Source of the DNA: Pelomonas sp. SE-A7
GTDB taxonomy: Bacteria > Pseudomonadota > Gammaproteobacteria > Burkholderiales > Burkholderiaceae_C
Direction: 5' to 3'
NCBI RefSeq assembly: GCF_030345705.1
Contig: NZ_JAUASW010000001.1
Coordinates: 1 to 64,000 of the forward strand
Length of the DNA: 64,000 nt
Part shown: positions 15,849 to 24,882 of the stretch, piece after piece
Layout: every line of letters starts with the position of its first letter
Position numbering within the stretch: the first letter of the stretch is position 1
Position numbers and translations under genes: made by a program
Notes under the pieces: generated by a model
Told to the model about the DNA's origin: nothing
The model's input: only the letters and a program-made list of their open reading frames with translations
The model's database searches: none

Positions 15849-17477
15849 ATGAACGGCTTGATGATGCAGCGTTCGCTGCTGGTGTCCTCGCTGCTGCTGC
15901 ATGCCGAGCGCCACCATGGCTCCCAGCAGATCGTGTCGCGCCGGGTCGAGGGCGACATCCACCGCTACAGCTTCCGCGACATGGCCTCGCGGGCCCGCCG
16001 TGTGGCCAATGCGCTGGACGGCCTGGGCCTGGCCGCTGACGCCACCCTGGGCACGCTGGCCTGGAACGGCTATCGCCACCTGGAGCTCTATTACGGCGTC
16101 TCCGGTTCCGGCCGTGTGCTGCACACACTGAACCCGCGCCTGCATCCCGACCAGATGGCCTGGATCGCGGACCATGCCGAGGACCAGGCCCTGTTCTTCG
16201 ACCTCAGCTTCCTGCCCCTGGTCGAGGCCATCGCCGCCAGGCTCAAGACCGTGCGCCATTTCGTGCTGATGTGCGAGCGCTCGCGCATGCCGGTCGACAG
16301 CAAGATTCCCGACCTCCTGTGCTACGAGGAGCTGGTCGAGGCCGCCGGCGATGCCTATGACTGGCCCGAGTTCGACGAGAACCGCGCTTCCAGCCTCTGC
16401 TACACCAGCGGTACGACCGGCAATCCCAAGGGCGTGCTCTACAGCCACCGCTCGACCCTGCTGCACAGCTATGCCGTGGCCCTGCCGGATTCGCTCAGCT
16501 GCTCGGCGCGCGACACCATCCTGCCGGTCGTGCCCATGTTCCACGTCAATGCCTGGGGCCTGCCTTATGCGGCCTGCATGGTCGGCGCCAAGCTGGTGCT
16601 GCCGGGCCCGGGCCTGGACGGCAAGAGCCTGCACGAGCTGTTCGAAGGCGAGCGCGTGACCGTCTCGGCCGGCGTGCCCACGGTCTGGCAGGGCCTGCTG
16701 AGTTACGTCGAAGCCAACGGGCTCAGCTTCAGCACCATGCGCCGCACCATCATCGGCGGCTCCGCCTGCCCGCCGGCCATGATGCGTGCCTTCCAGGAAA
16801 ACCATGCGGTCGAGGTGCTGCATGCCTGGGGCATGACCGAGATCAGCCCGCTGGGCACGGCCTGCGTGCTCAAGAACGATCAGCTGGACCTGCCGCGCGA
16901 AGAACGCTACGCGGTCCAGGCCAAGCAGGGGCGGGCGGTGTTTGGCGTCGACATGAAGATCATTGCCGAGTCCGGCGAGGAGCTGCCCTGGGACGGCAGG
17001 ACCAGCGGCGAGCTGCTGGTGCGCGGCCCCTGGATCGTCAGCGACTACCTGAAAGGCGAGGGCGGTGCGGTCCTGGTGGACGGCTGGTTCCCCACCGGGG
17101 ACGTGTGCACCATCGATGCCGACGGCTTCATGCAGATCACCGACCGGGCCAAGGACGTGATCAAGAGCGGCGGCGAATGGATCGGTTCCATCGACCTTGA
17201 AAACATTGCGATGGCCCATCCGGCCGTGGCCGTGGCGGCCTGCGTCGCCGCGCGCCATCCCAAGTGGGACGAGCGTCCGCTCCTGATCGTGGTGAAGAAG
17301 CCCGGCGCCGAGGTCTCGCGAGAGGAGCTGCTGCAGTTCTACGAAGGCCGCATCGCCAAGTGGTGGACGCCGGACGACGTGGTCTTCGTCGACGCGATTC
17401 CGCTGGGTGCCACCGGCAAGATGCAGAAGAACAAGCTGCGCGAGCAGTTCCAGGACCACCTGCTGGAGCGGGCATGA
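15849..17477 (+). CDS. Fatty-acid/acyl--CoA ligase (AMP-forming)
   Basis: A 542-residue cytoplasmic adenylate-forming enzyme activating a carboxylic acid to its CoA thioester. The P-loop YTSGTTGNPKG near residue 185 and the adenylate motif GWFPTGDVCTID near 420 are intact, as is the C-terminal lysine region GKMQKNKLRE. The opening MNGLMMQRSLLVSSLLLHAE is typical of the medium/long-chain AlkK and 3-methylthiopropionyl (DmdB) branch. The ATG at 15849 follows GGAGACAGGAAACG. It heads an operon: its TGA overlaps the ATG of the next gene. Substrate chain length cannot be read from sequence. Confidence 0.92.
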   Translation: MNGLMMQRSLLVSSLLLHAERHHGSQQIVSRRVEGDIHRYSFRDMASRARRVANALDGLGLAADATLGTLAWNGYRHLELYYGVSGSGRVLHTLNPRLHPDQMAWIADHAEDQALFFDLSFLPLVEAIAARLKTVRHFVLMCERSRMPVDSKIPDLLCYEELVEAAGDAYDWPEFDENRASSLCYTSGTTGNPKGVLYSHRSTLLHSYAVALPDSLSCSARDTILPVVPMFHVNAWGLPYAACMVGAKLVLPGPGLDGKSLHELFEGERVTVSAGVPTVWQGLLSYVEANGLSFSTMRRTIIGGSACPPAMMRAFQENHAVEVLHAWGMTEISPLGTACVLKNDQLDLPREERYAVQAKQGRAVFGVDMKIIAESGEELPWDGRTSGELLVRGPWIVSDYLKGEGGAVLVDGWFPTGDVCTIDADGFMQITDRAKDVIKSGGEWIGSIDLENIAMAHPAVAVAACVAARHPKWDERPLLIVVKKPGAEVSREELLQFYEGRIAKWWTPDDVVFVDAIPLGATGKMQKNKLREQFQDHLLERA

Positions 17478-18484
17478 GCAGTGTCGCGATCGGCGGCCTG
17501 CAGGGCCGTGCTCGCCAGCTGTTCCCGGGCCTGATGGCCTGCGGCGTGGTCGCCGCGGCGGCCAGTTTCCTGTCCGAGCACTATGGCGCGCCGGTGATGC
17601 TGTTCGCGCTGCTGCTGGGCCTGGCGATGAACTTCCTTTCGGCCGAGGGCGCCTGTGCCGCCGGCATTGGCTTCACGGCCCGCGAGCTGCTTCGCGTCGG
17701 CGTGGCCCTGCTGGGCCTGCGCATCACGGCCGACCAGGTGGCCCAGCTGGGCTGGCAGCCGTTGCTGATCGTGGTGGGCTCGGTCGTCATCACGATCGCC
17801 GTGTCGATGCTGGTGGCCCGCCTGATGGGCTTTCCGTCCATCTTCGGCCTGCTGACAGGAGGCGCCACCGCCATCTGCGGCGCCTCGGCGGCGCTGGCAC
17901 TGGCGGCTGCCCTGCCAGCCCATCCGCAGAAGGAGAGGGCGACGCTGTTCACCGTGATTGGCGTCAGCGCGCTGTCCACGCTGGCGATGATCGTCTACCC
18001 GATGATCGCCAGGGCCCTGGGCCTGGACCCGCAGGCGGCCGGCATCTTCCTGGGCGGCACCATCCATGACGTGGCCCAGGTGGTGGGCGCCGGCTACAGC
18101 CTGTCGCGCGAGACCGGCGACATGGCCACTGTGGTCAAGCTGATGCGCGTGGCCATGCTGTTGCCGGTCATCGTCTTCGCAGCGGCGCTGACGCGGGCGC
18201 GTGGTGCCGATACCGGCGGCGAACGCCCGCCGCTGCTGCCCTGGTTCGCCGTCGGCTTCGCGGTGCTGGTCGCCATCAACAGCACCGGCCTCGTGCCCAA
18301 GGCCGTGCAGATGGCGGGCAGCGAGCTCTCCCGCTGGTGCCTGATCGCCGCCATCGCCGGCATCGGCATGAAGACCCAGCTCAAGGAGCTGGCCACCGTG
18401 GGCATCAAGCCGGTGGCCCTGATGCTGGGCGAAACCATTTTCCTGGCCCTGCTGGTGCTGGGCATGATGCAGCTGATGCGCTGA
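17474..18484 (+). CDS. YeiH/UPF0324 family putative anion exporter
   Basis: A 336-residue integral membrane protein with about ten hydrophobic helices. Family hallmarks are the glycine-rich GGATAICGASAALALA near residue 135 and GGTIHDVAQVVGAGYS near 195, characteristic of YeiH (Cons_hypoth698), some members of which are described as sulfate or sulfonate exporters. The ATG overlaps the acyl-CoA ligase stop (ATGA). Its presence behind an acyl-CoA ligase hints at efflux of an anion released in a catabolic pathway, but that is inference. Confidence 0.85.
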   Translation: MSSVAIGGLQGRARQLFPGLMACGVVAAAASFLSEHYGAPVMLFALLLGLAMNFLSAEGACAAGIGFTARELLRVGVALLGLRITADQVAQLGWQPLLIVVGSVVITIAVSMLVARLMGFPSIFGLLTGGATAICGASAALALAAALPAHPQKERATLFTVIGVSALSTLAMIVYPMIARALGLDPQAAGIFLGGTIHDVAQVVGAGYSLSRETGDMATVVKLMRVAMLLPVIVFAAALTRARGADTGGERPPLLPWFAVGFAVLVAINSTGLVPKAVQMAGSELSRWCLIAAIAGIGMKTQLKELATVGIKPVALMLGETIFLALLVLGMMQLMR

Positions 18485-18492
18485 GACCACCC

Positions 18493-19797
18493 ATGCACCT
18501 GCCCCATGACAGCCGCCCAGGCGGCGACAACTACCTGATACGGCCGGCCCAGGCCTGGTTCGCGTTCGCGATGACCTTCGGGCTGATGCTGTTCGACTAC
18601 ATAGACCGCCAGGTCATCGTCTCGCTGTTCCCCTACATCAAGGCCGACTGGGGCCTGTCGGACAAGCAGCTGGGCGGCCTGGTGTCGGTGATCTCGGTCG
18701 TGGTGGCCATCGGTGGCCTGCCGGTGGCCCTGCTGGCCGACCGCTACAGCCGCGTCAAGAGCGTGGTCGTGATGGCCACGGTCTGGAGCCTGGCCTCGAT
18801 CTCCTGCATGTTCGCGCGCAGCTATGGCCAGCTGTTCGCGGCGCGAGCCCTGGTCGGCGCAGGCGAGGCGGGCTACGGCTCGGTCGGTGCCGCGCTGATC
18901 GCCAGCCTGTTTCCGCGGCGGCTGCGCAGCGCCTTGCTGGGTGCCTTCTTCGCGGCGGCTTCGCTGGGCTCGGTGCTGGGTGTGCTGCTGGGCGGCTGGA
19001 TTGCGGCGCACTGGGGTTGGCAGGCGGCCTTCGGCGCCGTGGGCGTGCCAGGTCTTGCCCTGGCCTTGCTCTACATGCTGGTGCGCGACTACAAGACCGT
19101 GGACATCCACGGCCAGACCGCCTCGGGCAGCTACCAGACGGTGGCCAGCCTGGTCCGCCGCACGGTCCACACGCTGGCCCGCAACCGCACCCTGGTCTGG
19201 GTCTGCTCGGGCGCGGCCATGCAGCTGATCGTCGTTTCCTCGATCTGGTCCTGGCTGCCCAGCTTCCTGAACCGCTACCACAGCCTGGCTGCCGACGTGG
19301 CCGGACGACAGGCCGCCCTGGTGGTGCTGGCCGGCGCGCTGGGCGGCTTCATCTGGGGCACGGTGGTGGACCGCTGCTCGCTGGGCCGCGCGCGGCTGCG
19401 TCTGCTGATCGTGGCCGGGCTGTGCCTGCTGACCCTGCTGATCTTCGTCAGCGCTTTCGCCCTGATGCCGGCCGGACCGGCCCAGTTCGGCCTGATCCTG
19501 GCCGGTGGCTTCGTGATGGCCTGCACCGTGGGACCGATCTCGGCCGTGGTGTTCGACGTGATCCACCCGGCCATGCGCGCCACCGGCGCCGCCGTGCTGT
19601 CGCTGGCGCAGAACCTGCTGGGCCTGGCGGTCGGTCCTTTCCTGACCGGCTGGCTGTCCGACCAGATGGGCCTGAACGCGGCCCTGAGCCTGGTACCGCT
19701 GTTCGGCCTGCTGGCCGCCGCGGCCTTTGTGCGGGCGATGCGGACCTACGAGTCCGACATGCGCGCCGTGGCCAACGTCCGCATCAGCGCGGAATGA
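18493..19797 (+). CDS. MFS transporter
   Basis: A 434-residue major facilitator with twelve predicted helices. Helix 1 carries the FDYIDRQVI segment typical of the organic-acid/sugar-phosphate-like MFS branch, and the cytoplasmic loop 2-3 reads DRYSRVKSVV (motif A variant). The ATG at 18493 is 8 bases after the YeiH stop, with only a weak GAG upstream, so translation is probably coupled. Likely imports or exports an organic acid handled by the neighbouring ligase and oxidoreductase. Direction and substrate are not determinable. Confidence 0.9.
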   Translation: MHLPHDSRPGGDNYLIRPAQAWFAFAMTFGLMLFDYIDRQVIVSLFPYIKADWGLSDKQLGGLVSVISVVVAIGGLPVALLADRYSRVKSVVVMATVWSLASISCMFARSYGQLFAARALVGAGEAGYGSVGAALIASLFPRRLRSALLGAFFAAASLGSVLGVLLGGWIAAHWGWQAAFGAVGVPGLALALLYMLVRDYKTVDIHGQTASGSYQTVASLVRRTVHTLARNRTLVWVCSGAAMQLIVVSSIWSWLPSFLNRYHSLAADVAGRQAALVVLAGALGGFIWGTVVDRCSLGRARLRLLIVAGLCLLTLLIFVSAFALMPAGPAQFGLILAGGFVMACTVGPISAVVFDVIHPAMRATGAAVLSLAQNLLGLAVGPFLTGWLSDQMGLNAALSLVPLFGLLAAAAFVRAMRTYESDMRAVANVRISAE

Positions 19798-19818
19798 TTC
19801 CGAAGACGAGGTATTTCC

Positions 19819-20790
19819 ATGAGCAAGGCGATCCGCTTCCACCAGACCGGTGGCCCCGAGGTGCTGCAGTTCGAGACGGTCGAGGTCGGCGACCCCGGCC
19901 CCGGCCAGGTGCGCCTGCGCCACACCGGCATCGCAGTCAACTTCATCGACATCTATTTCCGCAGCGGCCGATATCCGGCGGCCCTGCCTTCAGGCCTGGG
20001 CTCGGATGCGGTGGGCGTGGTCGAGGCGGTGGGCGAGGGCGTCAGCTTCCTGGCCGTGGGCGACCGCGTCGGCTACCTGCTGGGCCCGCTGGGCGCCTAT
20101 TCGGAACGGCGCGTGATGCCGGCCGAGGTGCTGATCAAGATTCCCGACGGCATCGACGACGAAACCGCCTCGACCCTGATCATGAAGGGCCTGACCGCCC
20201 AGTACCTGTTCCGCCAGGTCTTTCCGCTCAAGGCCGGCGACACCATCCTGTACCACGCGGCTGCCGGCGGCGTGGGGCTGATCGCCTGCCAATGGGCGCG
20301 GGCGTTGGGCGTGACCATGATAGGCACCGTGGGCTCGGACGAGAAGGCCGCCATCGCCAAGGCCCATGGCTGCACCCACGTCATCAACTACAGGCGCGAG
20401 AACTTCGTCGAGCGGGTCAAGGAGATCACCGAGGGCCGCGGCGTGCCGGTGGTCTACGACTCGGTGGGCAGGGACACCTTGATGGGATCGCTGGACTGCC
20501 TGCAGAAGCGCGGCACCCTGGTCAGCAACGGCACCAGCTCGGGCCCGGTCGTCATCGACACCATGCTGCTGGCCATGAAGGGCTCGCTGTGGGTGACCCG
20601 GCCGGCCATGGTCGACTACGCGCTGCCGCGGCCCAACATGCTGAAGATGGCCGACGAGCTGTTCGACCTGGTGCTGCAGGGAAGAATCGTCAGCAAGCCG
20701 CAGCAGCGCTTTGCCCTGGCCGATGCGGCCGAGGCCCATCGTGCGCTGGAAGCGCGCGAGACCGTGGGCGCGACGGTGCTGATCCCATGA
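19819..20790 (+). CDS. qor: NADPH:quinone oxidoreductase (zinc-free alcohol dehydrogenase family)
   Basis: A 323-residue medium-chain reductase of the Qor branch. The N-terminal half has the GroES-like fold with NFIDIYFRSGRYP, the quinone-reductase signature; the Rossmann half begins at AAAGGVGLIACQWARALG. Cysteine ligands for structural or catalytic zinc are absent, as in Qor. The ATG at 19819 is preceded by GACGAGG. Fourth gene of the operon; its stop overlaps the next start (ATGA). It may reduce an enone or quinone intermediate. Confidence 0.92.
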   Translation: MSKAIRFHQTGGPEVLQFETVEVGDPGPGQVRLRHTGIAVNFIDIYFRSGRYPAALPSGLGSDAVGVVEAVGEGVSFLAVGDRVGYLLGPLGAYSERRVMPAEVLIKIPDGIDDETASTLIMKGLTAQYLFRQVFPLKAGDTILYHAAAGGVGLIACQWARALGVTMIGTVGSDEKAAIAKAHGCTHVINYRRENFVERVKEITEGRGVPVVYDSVGRDTLMGSLDCLQKRGTLVSNGTSSGPVVIDTMLLAMKGSLWVTRPAMVDYALPRPNMLKMADELFDLVLQGRIVSKPQQRFALADAAEAHRALEARETVGATVLIP

Positions 20791-21422
20791 CGACCCATCC
20801 GCGGCTGCGCGTCGACATCCATGTGGAGCTGATCTGCCCCTGGTGCCAGATCGGCAAGCGGCATTTCGAGCGGGCCCGCGCCCTGCTCAAGGCCGAGCAT
20901 CCGGAGCTGGCGGTCGAAGTCCACTGGCATCTGCAAACCCTGCTGCCCGACCTGCCCGAAGAGGGCCTGCCTTTCCAGGCCTTCTACGAGCACAGGCTCG
21001 GTAGCGCCGCGGCCGTGGCTGTGCGCCAGTCCCAGGTCAAGGCCGCAGGACGTGCGGCGGGCCTGGACTTCGCCTTTGAGCGCATCGAACGAATGCCGCA
21101 TACCGGCCTGGCCCATGCGCTCTTGGCCGATGCCCGCGAGCAACTCGAGCCCGAGGGCTTCGAGCTGCTGCTGGAGCGACTGTTCGCCGCGCATTTCCAG
21201 CAGGGTGAATCGCTGTCCGATCCCCTGCTGCTGGCCGCCCTGGCCGACGGCTTCGGCGTGGTGCCTGCCGCTGTGGCGCGGCCGGCCGTCTCGCCCTTGC
21301 AGACGCCGGGCGTGCCTTACTTCGTTTTCAACCGCAGCTATGCCATCAGCGGTGCCCGCCCGGCCAGCGACTTGCTGGCGGTGATGGGCCAGGCCGTGCA
21401 ACCTGGCCTGTTGCGCGGCTGA
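20787..21422 (+). CDS. DsbA family oxidoreductase (FrnE-like)
   Basis: A 211-residue thioredoxin-fold protein with a CPWC active site near residue 20 and the cis-proline loop TPGVPYFVFN near 170, followed by ISGARPASDLL as in the FrnE/2-hydroxychromene-2-carboxylate-isomerase-like branch. No signal peptide, so it acts in the cytoplasm. The ATG overlaps the qor stop. It closes the five-gene operon. It could be a thiol-disulfide or glutathione-dependent enzyme; the operon does not settle which. Confidence 0.88.
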   Translation: MTTHPRLRVDIHVELICPWCQIGKRHFERARALLKAEHPELAVEVHWHLQTLLPDLPEEGLPFQAFYEHRLGSAAAVAVRQSQVKAAGRAAGLDFAFERIERMPHTGLAHALLADAREQLEPEGFELLLERLFAAHFQQGESLSDPLLLAALADGFGVVPAAVARPAVSPLQTPGVPYFVFNRSYAISGARPASDLLAVMGQAVQPGLLRG

Positions 21423-21595
21423 AGCCCGTGCTGCTCGCAGAGCGCACGCCGATTCGGGAATAGTTGACATTAGGGAGCCGCGCCGACGCACGGCCCGTCC
21501 ATGCGCAAAGACTTGCTTGAAGATGGTCACAACGCCGAGAAACCGCAGCGCGACCGGACCGGAAGCAGCTGCCACCGGCGATCAGGAGAGGTTCG

Positions 21596-22837
21596 ATGCA
21601 AGCGACAGCGGGGCACGCCGGCCCACCGGCGGCGATGGTCGTCGAAGACAGTGATCTGCAGCGCGCGCAGCTGGTGCAAATGCTCGGCGAGCGCCGCCCG
21701 GGTCCTGTGCTGCAGGCCCGTGACGGGCTGGAAGCGCTGCGCCTGCTGCAAAGGCCGGACACCCCGCGCGTCTCGCTGCTGCTCACCGACATCGACATGC
21801 CCGGCATGGACGGCATCGAGCTGGTCCAGCATCTGGTCCAGTCCGGCCAGGTCGAGCAGCTGATCGTCACCAGCGGTCGCGACCCGCGCCTGCTTGAAAC
21901 CATCGAAAGCATGTTCCAGGGCCAGCGGCGGCTGCGCCTGCTCGGCACGCTGCCCAAGCCGGTGAGGGCCGATGCGCTGGAGCGCCTGCTGGAGAAATCC
22001 GGTCCCGGCCAGTCCCAGCTCCTGCCTGACGAAGAGGTCGATACCTCCGAAGCGGCCTTGCGCCTGGCGCTGGAGCGCGGCGAGTTCCTTGCCTATTTCC
22101 AGCCCAAGCTGGGCATGGCCCGCGGCATCCTGCATGGCTTCGAGGCCCTGGCCCGCTGGCAGCATCCCACGCATGGCCTGCTGGGGCCGCAGAACTTCCT
22201 GCGCCAGATCGAGGGCACGCCGCTGCGTGGCGCCTTCACGCTGGCCATCGTCGAGCAGGGCCTGCGCTGGCTGTCGCAATGGCACCGATCGATGCCACAG
22301 CTGGGTCTTTCCTTCAATCTCTGCGCCGACGACCTGGCCGACATCGGTTTCGTCAACCAGCTGATCCAGCGGGTCGCCGCCCACAAGCTGCCGGCCCAGC
22401 GCATCACCTGGGAGGTGACCGAGACCACCATGCTGGGCGGCCGTGCGATGGCCCACCTGGCGCGGCTGAGCCTCAAGGGTTTCGGCCTGTCCATGGACGA
22501 TTTCGGCATCGGCTATTCGTCCATGCACACGCTGTCGCGCAGCCCCTTCACCGAGTTAAAGATCGACCGCATCTTCGTGCACGGCGCGGCCGAGCGGGCC
22601 AACCGCCGGGCCATCCTCTGCGCCTCGCTGGATATGGGCCGCAACCTGGGCCTGCGCGTGGTGGCCGAGGGCGTGGAGACGCAAGCCGACTGGCAGCTGC
22701 TGCGCGAACTGGGCTGCCATCAGGCCCAGGGCTTCCTGGTCGGCCGGCCCGTGCCCGGTGCCGAGGTGCTGGACTGGGTGCGCGGCAACCGGACGCGGCT
22801 CAGCGCCCTGGTCGAGGCTCACGCCGTCGCCGCCTAG
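21596..22837 (+). CDS. Response regulator c-di-GMP phosphodiesterase (REC-EAL)
   Basis: A 413-residue cytoplasmic protein hydrolysing c-di-GMP. The receiver has acceptor D65 in LLTDIDMPGMDG and the conserved LPKPV lysine. The EAL domain (~155-405) retains FEALARW (E183), the Asn of FNLCADDL, EVTETT, the DDFGIGYSSM loop, the lysine in TELKID and VAEGVET, so it should be active. The N-loop FNLCADDL departs slightly from the usual VNLS. No kinase is adjacent. The stop shares the palindromic CTAG with the stop of the convergent AraC gene. Confidence 0.93.
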   Translation: MQATAGHAGPPAAMVVEDSDLQRAQLVQMLGERRPGPVLQARDGLEALRLLQRPDTPRVSLLLTDIDMPGMDGIELVQHLVQSGQVEQLIVTSGRDPRLLETIESMFQGQRRLRLLGTLPKPVRADALERLLEKSGPGQSQLLPDEEVDTSEAALRLALERGEFLAYFQPKLGMARGILHGFEALARWQHPTHGLLGPQNFLRQIEGTPLRGAFTLAIVEQGLRWLSQWHRSMPQLGLSFNLCADDLADIGFVNQLIQRVAAHKLPAQRITWEVTETTMLGGRAMAHLARLSLKGFGLSMDDFGIGYSSMHTLSRSPFTELKIDRIFVHGAAERANRRAILCASLDMGRNLGLRVVAEGVETQADWQLLRELGCHQAQGFLVGRPVPGAEVLDWVRGNRTRLSALVEAHAVAA

Positions 22838-23838
22838 GCCTTGCCGCGCTGGCGCGCCTCGCTGGGGCTGCTGCCGAATTGGGTCGAGTACCAGCGCGAG
22901 AAGCCGCTGGGCGCCGAGAAGCCGAGCAGGGCCGCCACTTCGGTCAAGGGTCGGTCGCTGCCCTGCACATGGCGCTGGGCCAGCTCGGTGCGCAGCTGGT
23001 TGATCAGCTCCGAGAAGCTCGTGCCCTCGTCGGCGAGCCGGCGCTGCACGGTGCGGCAGACCAGGCCCAGTTGGTCGGACACCTGCTCGATGGAGCAGCG
23101 GCCGCTGGGCAGCAGCAGCAGGGCGGTGCGGCGCACGTCGTCCACCAGCCGGGGTGTGGACTGCGAGCTGCTCAGGCTGGCGTCCAGCAGTTGCTGGGCA
23201 TAGCGGGCCATGGCCGGATCGGCATTCGGGTTGCAGGTGTCCAGGTCCTGGCGGCCGCAGACGATGCCGTTGAAGTCGTGGCGGAACTCGACGCAGGGGC
23301 CGAACACGCGCAGATGGGTGGCGATATCGCGCGGCGCCTCATGGGTGAAGCAGACGCGTCTGGGCCGCCAGTCGGCACCGAGGAACTGGCGCATCAGCCT
23401 CAGCATCACGCCGACCGCCAGCTCCATGCCCTGGCGCACCGAGCCGCCGCCGGTGACCACCTCCTCGCGGATCACGACCACGCCGGCCTCCTCCTCGATC
23501 ACCAGCGCGATGCCGCCATTGAGCGCGAGGTGGTAGCGCAGCAGCACGGCCAGCGATTCGCGCAGCGTGGGCTGGTCGCGTATCAGCAGTCCCACCGGTC
23601 CGAGGTTGGACAGCTGGCGGGTCTCGGCCATGCGCAGGCCGAAGGAGTCACAGCCGCTGAGCTGGGCGGCGCGCTCCAGCAGTTCGCCGACCCGCTCGAC
23701 CGGGATGCGCAGGTCCGGGTCGTCCAGCACCCGGGCCTGCAGCCCGGCCTCGCTCATCAGTCGCAACGGATCGAGACCGAAGCCCCTGGCCAGCTCGGTG
23801 AAATTGGTCAGGGCGGCGGCGCGGACTAGGGCGGTCAT
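22834..23838 (-). CDS. AraC family transcriptional regulator
   Basis: 334 residues: an N-terminal Arabinose_bd-type effector domain (TALVRAAALTNFTELARGFG onward, ~1-190) and a C-terminal double helix-turn-helix (~240-330) with SIEQVSDQLGLVCRTVQRRL and ALLGFSAPSGFSRWYSTQFG. This is the OruR/ArgR-like group. The ATG at 23838 matches the usual N-terminus; a GTG 13 codons upstream is possible and neither has a strong ribosome binding site. It is divergent from the TauD gene 134 bases away, so it probably controls that gene and the chemoreceptor behind it. Confidence 0.9.
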   Translation of the reverse strand: MTALVRAAALTNFTELARGFGLDPLRLMSEAGLQARVLDDPDLRIPVERVGELLERAAQLSGCDSFGLRMAETRQLSNLGPVGLLIRDQPTLRESLAVLLRYHLALNGGIALVIEEEAGVVVIREEVVTGGGSVRQGMELAVGVMLRLMRQFLGADWRPRRVCFTHEAPRDIATHLRVFGPCVEFRHDFNGIVCGRQDLDTCNPNADPAMARYAQQLLDASLSSSQSTPRLVDDVRRTALLLLPSGRCSIEQVSDQLGLVCRTVQRRLADEGTSFSELINQLRTELAQRHVQGSDRPLTEVAALLGFSAPSGFSRWYSTQFGSSPSEARQRGKA

Positions 23839-23971
23839 GCGGGCGGTGCTGGGGAAACCCCGGGGCGGCAATGGCACGGAATGGTAAGTGGGGGTCCTGC
23901 CAAGTCAAGCGGGAAGACCGCAGCGACTCCAAACTCCGCGGCAAACTACCCTTGTTCCAGGAGACAAGCCG

Positions 23972-24871
23972 ATGAGCCCCGCCAGTCCCGCCGTCGTCGC
24001 TGCCACGTCACTGACCCGGGCCATCCGGGTCGAGCCGCTGAGCTGCGCCCTGGGCGCCGAGCTGTCAAATGTCGACCTGGGCGCGGCCTCGCGCGATGCC
24101 GGCCTGGTGCAGGAGATCCGCCAGCTGCTCTTGAAGCACCGCGTGCTGTTCTTCCGCGACCAGGACATCACGCGGGCCGAGCACGTGGCCTTTGCCCGGC
24201 ATTTCGGCGAGCTGGAGGACCATCCGGTGGCCGGCTCCGACCCTGACCATCCGGGCCTGGTGCGCATCTACAAGTCGCCCGACAGCCCCAACGACCGCTA
24301 CGAGAACGCCTGGCACACCGACGCCACCTGGCGCGAGAAGCCGCCTTTCGGCTGCGTGCTGCGCTGCGTCGAGGCACCGCCGGTGGGGGGCGACACCATG
24401 TGGGCCAACATGGTGCTGGCCTACGAGAGGCTGCCCGAGGAGATCAAGCTCAAGATCGCCGGCCTGCGCGCCCGCCACAGCATCGAGGCCACGTTCGGTG
24501 CCGCCATGCCCATCGAGAAGCGCCTGGCTCTCAAGGCCCAGTTCCCCGACGCCGAGCATCCGGTGGTGCGCACCCATCCGGAGACCGGCGAACAGGTGCT
24601 GTTCGTCAATGCCTTCACCACCCATTTCACGAACTTCCACCGGCCCGAGAACATCCGCTACGGCCAGGACTACAGCGCCGGCACCAGTCAGCTGCTGCAG
24701 TACCTGATCAGCCAGGCCGCCATCCCCGAATACCAGGTGCGCTGGCGCTGGCAGCCGAACAGCGTGGCCTTCTGGGACAACCGCAGCACCCAGCATTACG
24801 CCGTGATGGACTACCCGCCCTGCCATCGAAAGATGGAGCGCGCGGGCATCCAGGGCGAAGCGACCTACTGA
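23972..24871 (+). CDS. TauD/TfdA family Fe(II)/2-oxoglutarate dioxygenase
   Basis: A 299-residue oxygenase using Fe(II), O2 and 2-oxoglutarate. The facial triad is visible: H115 and D117 in AWHTDATW, H275 in STQHYAV, and the 2-oxoglutarate-binding R290 in RKMERA. The ATG at 23972 follows CAGGAGAC. Substrates in the family include taurine, alkyl sulfates and aryloxyalkanoates; residues do not tell which applies here. It is followed 11 bases later by a chemoreceptor, and faces a divergent AraC regulator. Confidence 0.92.
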   Translation: MSPASPAVVAATSLTRAIRVEPLSCALGAELSNVDLGAASRDAGLVQEIRQLLLKHRVLFFRDQDITRAEHVAFARHFGELEDHPVAGSDPDHPGLVRIYKSPDSPNDRYENAWHTDATWREKPPFGCVLRCVEAPPVGGDTMWANMVLAYERLPEEIKLKIAGLRARHSIEATFGAAMPIEKRLALKAQFPDAEHPVVRTHPETGEQVLFVNAFTTHFTNFHRPENIRYGQDYSAGTSQLLQYLISQAAIPEYQVRWRWQPNSVAFWDNRSTQHYAVMDYPPCHRKMERAGIQGEATY

Positions 24872-24882
24872 GCGGGGCCGAC

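Noticed and set aside
14070..17459. Long minus-strand open frame across the chemoreceptor and acyl-CoA ligase genes
   Set aside because: It spans two well-supported plus-strand genes and shows only low-complexity shadow composition.
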